Shown piece after piece: positions 45,863-54,600 of a stretch of DNA of 62,209 nucleotides. The position numbers and the translations under genes are program-made. This DNA comes from Frankiales bacterium (GTDB taxonomy: Bacteria; Actinomycetota; Actinomycetes; JAFAQI01): assembly GCA_025980465.1 (NCBI GenBank), contig JAICXJ010000014.1, forward strand, positions 1 through 62,209, in the 5' to 3' direction. Under the pieces are notes generated by a model. That model worked only from the letters and a program-made list of their open reading frames with translations, had not been told where the DNA came from and ran no database searches. Each line of letters opens with the position of its first letter. Position 1 is the stretch's first letter.

Positions 45863-46659
45863 GGTCCGCCAGCATTCGCTTCGTCAAGGGGCACGGGACG
45901 CAGAACGACTTCGTCGTTCTGCCCGACGTCGCGGCGGCTGACCTCACGACCGAACTGATCCAGAGCATCTGCGACCGGCGTACCGGGATCGGTGCTGACG
46001 GCGTGCTTCGGGTCGCTGCCACCGGCGAGGCCGGTGGCTACTTCATGGACTACCGCAACGCTGACGGTTCGGTTGCCGAGACCTGCGGTAACGGGATCAG
46101 GGTCTTCGCCCGGTTCCTGGTGGCCGCGGGTCTGCAGGAGCCCGGCGAGTTTGTTGTCGGCACCCGCAACGGGCCGTGCGCGGTCGTCGTGCCCGCCGAC
46201 GGCGGTGACATCACCGTCGAGATGGGTACGCCGCAGCGGCTGCCGGACGGCAAGGTGACGATCGACGGCGCGTCGTGGCCGGCGACTGGTATCTCGATGG
46301 GCAATCCGCATCTCGTCGTGCTCGACGCGGGCGCCGTGTCGGGGCTCGACCTGACCCGCCAACCCGGTTACGAGCCGGCCGACTCCTACCCGGACGGGGT
46401 GAACATCGAGTTCCTCGAGCTCCTCGGCGACCACCACCTGCGGATGCGGGTGCACGAACGGGGAGTGGGGGAGACCCGATCGTGTGGCAGCGGCGCGTGC
46501 GCCGCGGCCGTTGCCGCGATGGAGGCGGCGGGGGAGCGAGCGCCGTACCTCGTCGACGTGCCCGGCGGTCGGCTCGTGATCGACTGGCGGGCCGACGACC
46601 AGGTGCTCCTGAGCGGGCCCGCGGTAGTGGTCGCCAGCGGCGAATATCCATTCGGATGA
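45859..46659 (+). CDS. dapF: Diaminopimelate epimerase
   Basis: A 266-residue DapF converting LL-DAP to meso-DAP for peptidoglycan and lysine. The two catalytic cysteines are visible in ETCGNGIRVFARF (about residue 76) and RSCGSGACAAAVAA (about 212), with FVKGHGTQNDFVVL at the start and VGETRSCGSG late. GTG 45859 is chosen from the family N-terminus; the long upstream frame is antiparallel-looking sequence over the EAL gene. Only 19 bp separate it from hflX. Confidence 0.95.
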   Translation: MRSASIRFVKGHGTQNDFVVLPDVAAADLTTELIQSICDRRTGIGADGVLRVAATGEAGGYFMDYRNADGSVAETCGNGIRVFARFLVAAGLQEPGEFVVGTRNGPCAVVVPADGGDITVEMGTPQRLPDGKVTIDGASWPATGISMGNPHLVVLDAGAVSGLDLTRQPGYEPADSYPDGVNIEFLELLGDHHLRMRVHERGVGETRSCGSGACAAAVAAMEAAGERAPYLVDVPGGRLVIDWRADDQVLLSGPAVVVASGEYPFG

Positions 46660-46678
46660 GCGCGTTGTACCTGTCACG

Positions 46679-48103
46679 ATGGCTTTCCAGATGACTGCCG
46701 AACCATTCGATCCCGACGCTGATCTCAGCTCGGATCAGCGTGCCGACCTGGCGCTCGAGGAGCGCCGGGCGCTTCGCCGCGTGGCGGGAATCTCGACCGA
46801 GCTCACCGACATCACCGAGGTCGAATACCGCCAGCTGCGGCTGGAACGGGTGGTCCTGATCGGGGTCTGGACCGCGGGCACGCTCGATTCCGCTGAGGCG
46901 TCACTCACCGAGCTCGCCGCCCTCGCCGAGACCGCCGGATCGCAGGTGCTCGAGGGGCTGATGCAGCGTCGTTCGGATCCCGACCCGGCGACGTACGTGG
47001 GATCCGGCAAGGCCAAGGAGCTGCGCGACATCATCGTCGCGACCGGCGCCGACACCTTGATCTGCGATGGCGAGCTCACCCCCGGGCAGCTGCGCCGGCT
47101 CGAGGAGGTCGTGAAGGTCAAGGTGATCGACCGGACCGCGCTGATCCTCGACATCTTCGCCCAGCACGCGCGCAGCAAGGAGGGCAAGGCGCAGGTCGAG
47201 CTCGCGCAGATGGAGTACATGCTGCCCCGGCTGCGGGGCTGGGGCGAGTCGCTGTCTCGGCAGGCCGGAGGGCGGGTCGCCGGGGGTGGCGGGATCGGCA
47301 CGCGCGGACCGGGTGAAACCAAGATCGAGACCGACCGGCGCCGGATCCGGGCGCGCACCGCAAAGCTGCGCCGCGAGATCTCGGCGATGAAGAGCGCGCG
47401 AGAGGTGAAGAAGCAGGAGCGGCGCCGCAACGCGGTGCCGTCCGTTGTCATCGCCGGCTACACCAACGCCGGCAAGTCCTCCCTGCTCAACCGGCTGACC
47501 GGCGCCGGCGTACTGGTGGAGAACGCGCTGTTCGCGACCCTCGACCCGACGGTACGACGGGCCCGCACCAGCGACGGTCGCGTTTTCACGCTCGCCGACA
47601 CCGTGGGATTCGTCCGTCACCTGCCGCACCAGCTCGTCGAGGCATTCCGCTCGACGCTTGAGGAGGTCGCGGAGGCCGACCTGATCCTGCACGTCGTCGA
47701 CGGCTCGGATCACGACCCCGCCTCGCAGCTTGCTGCGGTGCGGGAGGTGTTCGCCGACATCGGTGCGCTGAACGTGCCGGAGCTCGTCGTGGTGAACAAG
47801 GCCGACGCCGCCGACCCTGCAGTGCTCACCCGGCTCCGCCGCGACGAGCCGGACGCCGTGGTCATCTCGGCGCGGACCGGCGAAGGAATCGACGCGCTTC
47901 AGGCGCGGCTCGCGCAACTGGTGCCGCACCCGCAGGTCCCGGTCACACTGCTGGTGCCCTTCACGGCAGGCGACGTCGTGTCGCGGATCCATCGCTACGG
48001 CGAGGTCCAGGCGGTGACCCATACCGCCGACGGCACGCATCTCCAGGCGCGGCTGCCCGTCTGGCTGGCGCACGACGTCGCGGCCTACGCCGTGCTGCCC
48101 TGA
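46679..48103 (+). CDS. hflX: Ribosome-associated GTPase HflX
   Basis: A 474-residue HflX, a GTPase that splits or rescues stalled 70S ribosomes, often under stress. The N-terminal HflX domain includes RSDPDPATYVGSGKAKELRD, ARSKEGKAQVELAQMEYMLP and GGGIGTRGPGETKIETDRR; the G domain has GYTNAGKSSLLNRLTG (about residues 258-273), DTVGFVRHLPHQLVEAF and VVNKADAAD. Position after miaA/dapF is conserved. Either ATG 46679 or ATG 46691 could be the start. Confidence 0.94.
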   Translation: MAFQMTAEPFDPDADLSSDQRADLALEERRALRRVAGISTELTDITEVEYRQLRLERVVLIGVWTAGTLDSAEASLTELAALAETAGSQVLEGLMQRRSDPDPATYVGSGKAKELRDIIVATGADTLICDGELTPGQLRRLEEVVKVKVIDRTALILDIFAQHARSKEGKAQVELAQMEYMLPRLRGWGESLSRQAGGRVAGGGGIGTRGPGETKIETDRRRIRARTAKLRREISAMKSAREVKKQERRRNAVPSVVIAGYTNAGKSSLLNRLTGAGVLVENALFATLDPTVRRARTSDGRVFTLADTVGFVRHLPHQLVEAFRSTLEEVAEADLILHVVDGSDHDPASQLAAVREVFADIGALNVPELVVVNKADAADPAVLTRLRRDEPDAVVISARTGEGIDALQARLAQLVPHPQVPVTLLVPFTAGDVVSRIHRYGEVQAVTHTADGTHLQARLPVWLAHDVAAYAVLP

Positions 48104-48168
48104 CCGGGTCGGCGACAGCACCCTGATATCCTGAGGTCGAATCGACGGCGTCGCCGTGGGTTCTCTCC

Positions 48169-48187
48169 CGCGGGCGAGCCGCCCGCG
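48169..48187 (+). promoter_or_regulatory. Leader hairpin between hflX and the DEAD-box helicase gene
   Basis: CGCGGGCG-AGC-CGCCCGCG, a perfect 8-bp, very GC-rich stem, 65 bp after the hflX stop and about 85 nt before the helicase start. There is no T-tract. It may end hflX transcription or be a 5' leader structure of the helicase mRNA, a type of gene often regulated through its leader. Confidence 0.45.
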
Positions 48188-48272
48188 AGGTCGCACGTAG
48201 CACCGGTTGCTCCTCATCCATCGACGGGCTTCAGCACACGAACGCGGCCCGACCGATGTTTGGAGTACCACT

Positions 48273-49751
48273 TTGCCCGCTTCATCTGCCCGCCCGCGCC
48301 GACGGCCCGCCCCGGCGCGCTCCTCCCGCCGAGGCCAGTCCTCGGGCAGCCGACCCGCTCGCGCGCCCGCCCTCGACCGCTCCTCGGCGCTCGAGCAGGC
48401 GCTCGACGCCTCGGCCGCAGCAGCGCCGCCTGAGCCGCGTGACTTCGCTCAGCTCGGCCTGCCGTCAGCGCTGGTCACAGCGCTCGCCCGGCGCGGAATC
48501 TCCGCGCCGTTTGCGATCCAGGCGCGGACACTGCCTGACGCCCTTGCCGGCCGTGACGTTCTCGGCCGGGCGCAGACCGGCTCCGGTAAGACGCTCGGGT
48601 TCGGGCTGCCGATGCTGGCGCGGCTCGCGGCCGACCGCCGCGACGTCTCGGGCGGCCGACCGCGCGGGCTCGTGCTGGTGCCGACCCGCGAGCTTGCCCG
48701 TCAGGTCGCCGATGCCCTTGCCCCGCTTGGCCAGCCGATCGGAGTTCGCCTCGCAACGGTCTACGGCGGTGCGCCGATGGGCCGACAGATCGAGGCGTTG
48801 CGGCGCGGCGCCGACGTGGTCGTCGCCACCCCGGGCCGGCTCATCGATCTGCTCGAGCGGGGCGCCGTGCGCCTCGACGGGATCGCGGTGACGGTGCTCG
48901 ACGAGGCCGACCACATGGCGGACCTGGGCTTCCTTCCGGCGGTGACGAGGCTGCTCGATCTCACGCCGCCGGGCGGACAGCGAATGCTGTTCTCCGCCAC
49001 CCTCGACCGTGGCGTCGCGCGACTCGTCGACCGCTATCTCGACGACCCGGCGATCCATGCGGTTGCTGCCGCCGCGTCGCCGGTGTCCGACGCCGAGCAT
49101 CTGGTGTTCTCGGTGCGTCGCGAGGACAAGCTGTCGCTTGCGGCCGAGATCGCCGCCCGACCCGCGCGCACGCTGTTGTTCGTCCGGACCAAGCACGGGG
49201 CTGATCGACTGGCCCGCCAGCTCGGCCGCGAGGGCGTGGCGGCGAGTGCGATCCACGGCAACCTCAACCAGGGGCAGCGCCAGCGCGCGATCGACGGGTT
49301 CGCGGCCGGCCGGCATCGGGTGCTCGTGGCGACGGACGTCGCTGCGCGCGGCCTGCATGTCGACGACGTCGACCTCGTGGTGCACTACGACCCGCCGAAC
49401 GACCACAAGACCTATCTGCATCGGTCTGGGCGGACCGCCCGGGCCGGGGCGGGTGGCACAGTGCTCTCCTTCGTTGAGCGGGAGCAGGCACGAGAGGTCT
49501 CGCGGCTGCTCGCGGCCGCGAACGTCACGGCCGACGAGACCGCGGTGCGTCCGGGTCACCCGCTGGTGAAGGGCCTGGCAAGTTCCGGCGTACCCGTCGT
49601 GGTGCACGAGCCGACCGCTGACACCTCGAGCCGTGCCGGCCGACACCCTCGCACCGGTGGGGGAGCGGCCAATCGACGGTCCCGGTCGTCGAAAGCCCCG
49701 GCTCGCTCCCGGACGCCGGCGATCCGGGCAGCCGCCCCGGGTGCGCGTTAG
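48273..49751 (+). CDS. DEAD-box RNA helicase (RhlE/CsdA-like)
   Basis: About 492 residues from TTG 48273, which has GGAG 8 nt upstream. Basic N-terminal tail, Q motif ([19 protein letters not shown]), motif [56 protein letters not shown] with [34 protein letters not shown] and [10 protein letters not shown]; then an Arg/Ser/Ala-rich tail. Unwinds structured RNA, likely in ribosome assembly or decay. Its stop overlaps the convergent lexA stop. Confidence 0.92.
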   Translation: MPASSARPRRRPAPARSSRRGQSSGSRPARAPALDRSSALEQALDASAAAAPPEPRDFAQLGLPSALVTALARRGISAPFAIQARTLPDALAGRDVLGRAQTGSGKTLGFGLPMLARLAADRRDVSGGRPRGLVLVPTRELARQVADALAPLGQPIGVRLATVYGGAPMGRQIEALRRGADVVVATPGRLIDLLERGAVRLDGIAVTVLDEADHMADLGFLPAVTRLLDLTPPGGQRMLFSATLDRGVARLVDRYLDDPAIHAVAAAASPVSDAEHLVFSVRREDKLSLAAEIAARPARTLLFVRTKHGADRLARQLGREGVAASAIHGNLNQGQRQRAIDGFAAGRHRVLVATDVAARGLHVDDVDLVVHYDPPNDHKTYLHRSGRTARAGAGGTVLSFVEREQAREVSRLLAAANVTADETAVRPGHPLVKGLASSGVPVVVHEPTADTSSRAGRHPRTGGGAANRRSRSSKAPARSRTPAIRAAAPGAR

Positions 49752-50443
49752 ATGCGGCGCAGCAGGGCGGTCACTCGGCCGAGGATGACGGCGTCGGTGC
49801 CGTCAATCGGCGAGTAGTCGGAGTTCGCGGGCATCAGCCAGACCTGACCGTCCTTGCGCGACAGCGTCTTCACGGTGGCCTCGTTGTCGAGCAGCGCGGC
49901 GACGATGTCGCCGTTGTCGGCGCTTTGCTGGCGTTGGACGACGACCCAGTCACCGTCGGTGATCGCCGCGTCGGTCATCGAGTCGCCTTTGACCTCCAGT
50001 AGGAACAGGTCGCCGTCGCCGACGATCTGGCGGGGGAGTGGGAAGACGTCCTCGATCAGTTGCTCGGCGAGGATCGGACCACCTGCGGCGATGCGGCCGA
50101 CCACCGGCACGTAGGTCGGAGGCGGCCGATCGTCGCCCTCGCCGGTCGCGTCGTCGGGCGCCACCGCGCGCACCTCGACCGCCCGAGGCCGATTCGGGTC
50201 GCGGCGCAGGAAGCCCTTCTTCTCCAGCGTTGTCAGCTGATGGGCCACGCTCGACGTGCTGGTCAGGCCGACCGCCTCGCCGATCTCCCGCATCGACGGC
50301 GGGTAGCCCCGCCGCTCGACCGACTCGCGGATCACCTCGAGCACCTTGTGCTGGCGCGGGGTCAGCCCGGCGGCGTCGGGGGGTCCGTCGGGAATCTCGC
50401 GAACGTTGGTGTCTCGGCGGCTGTCCCGCGGCGTCTTGGCCAT
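49748..50443 (-). CDS. lexA: SOS repressor LexA
   Basis: A 231-residue LexA. The N-terminal winged helix reads [20 protein letters not shown] then [20 protein letters not shown]; the cleavage site is Ala-Gly in GRIAAGGP; the catalytic Ser and Lys are in [11 protein letters not shown] and [10 protein letters not shown]. RecA-stimulated autocleavage relieves repression. ATG 50443 is chosen because TACGGT sits exactly 6 nt upstream on the minus strand. An autoregulatory SOS box lies about 33 bp upstream of the start. Confidence 0.95.
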   Translation of the reverse strand: MAKTPRDSRRDTNVREIPDGPPDAAGLTPRQHKVLEVIRESVERRGYPPSMREIGEAVGLTSTSSVAHQLTTLEKKGFLRRDPNRPRAVEVRAVAPDDATGEGDDRPPPTYVPVVGRIAAGGPILAEQLIEDVFPLPRQIVGDGDLFLLEVKGDSMTDAAITDGDWVVVQRQQSADNGDIVAALLDNEATVKTLSRKDGQVWLMPANSDYSPIDGTDAVILGRVTALLRRI

Positions 50444-50449
50444 ATCGGA

Positions 50450-50455
50450 ACCGTA
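50450..50455 (-). promoter_or_regulatory. Leaderless-type -10 element of lexA
   Basis: On the minus strand TACGGT, 6 nt (tccgat), then the lexA ATG. The SOS box at 50476-50489 falls where the -35 region would be. Confidence 0.6.
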
Positions 50456-50475
50456 GCGATCCGACCCGCCGGATT

Positions 50476-50489
50476 CAAACACCTGTTCG
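50476..50489. promoter_or_regulatory. SOS (LexA) box of lexA
   Basis: CAAAC-ACCT-GTTCG, one mismatch from CGAAC-N4-GTTCG and sharing the ACCT spacer with the recA box. Positioned over the lexA promoter on the minus strand and upstream of the divergent LysM gene. Confidence 0.82.
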
Positions 50490-50543
50490 AACGTGTCGCG
50501 TTTTTGTCCGGCTGTCGTGGTAGAACTCGTACATGCGTTCGAT

Positions 50544-50557
50544 CGAACAGGCATTCG
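50544..50557 (+). promoter_or_regulatory. SOS (LexA) box in the LysM gene leader
   Basis: CGAAC-AGGC-ATTCG, one mismatch from the consensus, 17 bp upstream of the LysM gene ATG and just before its GGAGG. Confidence 0.75.
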
Positions 50558-50574
50558 AGTACGGAGGCGGATCG

Positions 50575-50895
50575 ATGACTTCCCCCACTCGCAGCTACAC
50601 CACCCCGGTCCGGCTCACCCGCCGCGGCCGGATCGCCGTGGTGGCGCTGCTCATGCTCATCCTCGTCGCAGCCGGTCTCAGCCTGGGTCACGGCTCGAGC
50701 CAGGCTGCCGGCCGTCACCACCCGATCCAGCACACCGTGACGGTCGAGGCCGGCGAGACGCTGTGGTCGGTGGCGGCGCGGATCGCCCCGCATGCCGATC
50801 CACGGCTGGTGGTGGCTGACATCACCTCCCTCAACGACCTCGCGACGGCCGTGGTCGAGCCCGGGCAACAGCTGATCGTGCCCACCGTCGGCTGA
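50575..50895 (+). CDS. SOS-linked LysM membrane protein (ChiZ/DivS position)
   Basis: A 106-residue protein from ATG 50575, which has GGAGGCGG just upstream. One transmembrane helix ([20 protein letters not shown], about residues 18-37) precedes an extracytoplasmic LysM domain ([20 protein letters not shown] to [10 protein letters not shown]). In Mycobacterium the equivalent lexA-divergent gene (Rv2719c, ChiZ) and in Corynebacterium divS are SOS-induced division suppressors. An SOS box supports the same role here, but the homology is positional and domain-level only. Confidence 0.85.
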   Translation: MTSPTRSYTTPVRLTRRGRIAVVALLMLILVAAGLSLGHGSSQAAGRHHPIQHTVTVEAGETLWSVAARIAPHADPRLVVADITSLNDLATAVVEPGQQLIVPTVG

Positions 50896-50979
50896 TCGAG
50901 GCCAGCATCGCGACACGCGGAGGAGAAAAGTGTCCGAAGTGCTTGCGCGCCGCGACCCGAGGTCGTAACGTCCCGCCCT

Positions 50980-51045
50980 ACATCTTGTGTTACACCGATG
51001 TGATTTACCCACAAGTTGTGGAACACCGCTTCCACAGGCTGTGGA
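50980..51045 (+). promoter_or_regulatory. Cluster of palindromes upstream of nrdR-nrdJ
   Basis: Three dyads in an AT-richer stretch: GTGT-T-ACAC (50987-50995) flanked by ACATC and GATGT; CCACAA-G-TTGTGG (51009-51021); and TCCACAG-G-CTGTGGA (51031-51045). They are candidates for NrdR repressor boxes, and the last two also resemble DnaA-box half sites (TGTGGA/TCCACA). No cobalamin riboswitch was recognised in this 200-bp gap. Confidence 0.5.
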
Positions 51046-51097
51046 CGAAATCGGGCGAAACGCAGCAATTGCCACCAGAAAGCGGGGTGTCGGCCAG

Positions 51098-51583
51098 GTG
51101 CATTGCCCATTCTGCCGTCACCCGGACTCCCGGGTCGTCGACTCCCGTGAGGCCGAGGACGGCGCGGCGATCCGCCGTCGCCGGTCCTGCCCCGAGTGCG
51201 GCCGCCGGTTCACCACGCTCGAGACCGCCAGCCTGACCGTCGTGAAGCGCTCCGGAGCGACCGAGCCGTTCTCGCGGACCAAGGTGATCGACGGCGTCCG
51301 CAAGGCTTTCTCCGGCCGTCCGGTCGACGAGGACGCGCTCGCGCGACTCGGTCAGGCCGTCGAGGAGGCCGTACGGGCACGAGGTGCCGCCGAGATCCCG
51401 GCGCACGAGATCGGGATGGCGATCCTGGAGCCGCTGTCGTCGCTCGACGAGGTCGCCTACATCCGGTTCGCGAGCGTCTACAAGAACTTCGCCTCACTCG
51501 ACGACTTCGTGATCGAGGTCGCGTCGATGCGCACCGAACAGCAGGCAGATCCGGGACGTATCCCGGCAGCAGAAGCGTTGTAA
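51098..51583 (+). CDS. nrdR: Transcriptional repressor NrdR
   Basis: A 161-residue NrdR, the ATP-cone repressor of ribonucleotide reductase genes that senses ATP/dATP. The N-terminal zinc ribbon is [20 protein letters not shown] with [14 protein letters not shown]; the ATP cone follows ([20 protein letters not shown] to [13 protein letters not shown]). The GTG start encodes the canonical MHCPFC opening. nrdJ follows 23 bp downstream and is its obvious target. Confidence 0.96.
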   Translation: MHCPFCRHPDSRVVDSREAEDGAAIRRRRSCPECGRRFTTLETASLTVVKRSGATEPFSRTKVIDGVRKAFSGRPVDEDALARLGQAVEEAVRARGAAEIPAHEIGMAILEPLSSLDEVAYIRFASVYKNFASLDDFVIEVASMRTEQQADPGRIPAAEAL

Positions 51584-51606
51584 CTAGGGCAGAGAGAGGG
51601 ACATCC

Positions 51607-54600
51607 ATGACCGAGACGGTGAGCGGCGCGCCGCGCGGTGCCGGTGCTGGGACGACCAGCAAGCGGGCCCGCGGGCTGCGGCTCGAGCGCGTCTACACGC
51701 GCCCGGGCGTGCACCCCTACGACGAACTGACGTGGGAGCGCCGCGACGTCGTGATGACCAACTGGCGCGACGGCACCGTCAACTTCGAGCAGCGCGGGGT
51801 CGAGTTCCCGGACTCCTGGTCGGTCAACGCCGCGAACATCGTCACTACCAAGTACTTCCGTGGTGCGGTCGGCTCGCCGGAACGGGAGTCGAGCCTTCGC
51901 CAGCTCATCGACCGGGTGGTCTCGACGTACCGCAGGGCGGGCGAGGAGCACGGCTACTTCGCGACCGCTGACGACGCCGAGATCTTCGACCACGAGCTGA
52001 CCCATATGCTGGTCAACCAGATCTTCAGCTTCAACTCGCCGGTCTGGTTCAACGTCGGAACCCCGTCACCGCAGCAGGTGAGCGCGTGCCAGCCCTACGA
52101 CGCGATGGTCAGCACTCCGTCGGGCATGGTGCCGATCGGGAAACTGGTGGAGGACAACGCCGTCGGCACGAAGGTCTACGACGCGCACGGCCTTGCCCAG
52201 ATCCTCGCGGTCAAGCACAACGGTCGCAAAGAGGTTCTGCGGATCACCACGAAGGCCGGCCACCAGTTGGACGTCACCGCTGACCACCTCGTCTGGCGGT
52301 CGACCGGTGATCGCAACGGGCGGTTCGTTCCGGCAGCGGAACTGCGTGCGGGCGATGCTCTCGAGTGGCACCGCACGCATTCCTACGGTGAAGCAGAGAT
52401 CCACACGCGAGAGATCGCCGAGGCGGCCCTCGCAGGTTGGTTGCAGTCCGATGGCTTCGTTGGCCAGTACAGCGGTACGAACCGCTCGCTGACGATCGAG
52501 GCGATGACCGTCACCGACGAGGAGTTGGCGTGGGTCACCCGCGCTCTCGACGTGGTTTTCCCTGACACTCATCGTCACGAGCGGTCGGTCGTGACTCAGG
52601 ACACTAGCCTTGACTGTCGCCGGACCCGCCTCTACGGCAACGGTCTTCAGGAATACGTCGACGCCTGGGATCTGCGCGTGAGAGGCACCGAGATGGTCGT
52701 CCCTCCGCGACTGTTCGCCGCCCCCCTTCCTGTCGTCGCGGCGTATCTACGCAGCCTGTTCCAGGCGGAGGGCTACGTCAGCCGCCGGGAGCGGTCCACC
52801 CTCGTTGGCCTCGACATGATCAGCGAGGAGTTGGTCCGGGGCGTTCAGACCTTGCTTTCTCGCTTCGGGATCTTCGCTCGTGTGGGGCACAAGATCGATT
52901 CGCGACCCAACCGGAACGACACGTGGGGTATCCGGATCCAGAACGATGGCGATCGCCGGACTTTCGCCGATGAGATCGGGTTCATCGACCCGCGCAAGGC
53001 GGAGAAGCTAGAAGCGTCCTTCGAGTTGGCCGGTCGCAAGGCACTCCCCGTGAAGCGAGTCCAGATCGCGTCCATCGAATCCCGCGGCGAGATGGATGTC
53101 TATGACATCCAGACGGACTCCGGTGAGTACCTCTCGGGTGGGCTGCGCGTCCACAACTGTTTCATCCTCGCCGTCGACGACACGATGGACTCGATCCTGA
53201 ACTGGTACCGGGAGGAGGGCCTGATCTTCAAGGGCGGCTCCGGCGCCGGCCTGAACCTCTCGCGGATCCGTTCCTCGAAGGAACTGCTGTCCTCGGGCGG
53301 CACCGCGTCGGGTCCGGTCAGCTTCATGCGCGGCGCCGACGCCAGCGCCGGCACGATCAAGTCGGGTGGCGCCACCCGGCGCGCGGCGAAGATGGTGATC
53401 CTCGACGTCGACCACCCCGACGTTGAGGAGTTCATCGAGACGAAGTCGCGCGAGGAAGACAAGATCCGGGCGCTGCGCGACGCCGGCTACGACATGGACC
53501 TCGGTGGCAAGGACATCGTGTCCGTGCAGTACCAGAACGCCAACAACTCGGTCCGGGTCAACGACGACTTCATGCGGGCGCTCGAGGAAGGCCGGGAGTT
53601 CGGGCTGCGGGCGCGGCAGACCGGTGAGGTCCTCGAGACCGTCGACGCCAAGAACCTGTTCGCCAAGATCGCGAACGCGGCGTGGGAGTGCGCCGACCCG
53701 GGCATCCAGTACGACGGCACGATCAACGACTGGCACACCACGCCGGAGTCCGGCCGGATCACCGCGTCCAATCCATGCTTCCCAGCAGACCAGCGCGTGG
53801 TCACCGACAAGGGGCTAATCCGGATCGGGGACCTGGTGTCGCGCGCCGCCGAGGGTGAGGACTTCGCGGTCTACACGAATGACGTAACCAACGAGGACGA
53901 GCCGCGAGCGTGCGTGCTGGCCACCACCCCGACCCGGTACATGGTCACCGGACGCAACGAGGTCGTCGAACTTCGGTTCTCCGACGGTTCTCGGCTGCGG
54001 TGCACTCCGAACCACCGTCTCTGGACGGCGAATCGCGGATATGTGCGCGCCGAGGATCTGGCGGATGACGACCGGATCGTTCGGTCGTTCGAGTACGCCG
54101 CCCGCCCGTACGCATCGTGGTCGATCCCGGCGAAGGCCCACGAGGCGGCGCAGCGGACGGCGGGGCGCGGCGCCGCGCTCGCGCTGCCTGAGAAGTGGGA
54201 TGAGGAGTTCGCCCACTATCTGGGCTGGGCACTCGGTGACGGCTGCGTCACACGGAACGCCGTCGTGACGGTCTATGGCAACGCGGACGATCGGGAAGCG
54301 AATCTCGCCCGGCACAGCGCTGTCATTGAGCGCATCACCGGCCGCGCTCCGAAGCCCTCGGTGCAGGCCAACGGGACCGTCCAGCTGCGCGTCACCCGGC
54401 ACGCGTTTGTGACATTCATCCGTGCGCTCGGGTTCACCGCTAGTCGGGCGGCTGACACGTCGATGCCTGAGTGTGCGTTCGAGATGCCGGAGCCGGTCCT
54501 TACGGCATTCCTTCGTGGCGTGTTCGATGCCGACGGATGCGTCGTGGACGGTCCGAACGCTCGGTATGTGGGGCTGGGCAGCCGGTCCGAGGAGCTGCTG

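Noticed and set aside
48107-48135. Promoter with TATCCT after hflX
   Set aside because: TATCCT is present but no -35 partner or start spacing supports it.
50896-51097. Cobalamin riboswitch before nrdR-nrdJ
   Set aside because: I looked for a B12-box and the multi-stem layout; the 200-bp gap shows short palindromes only.
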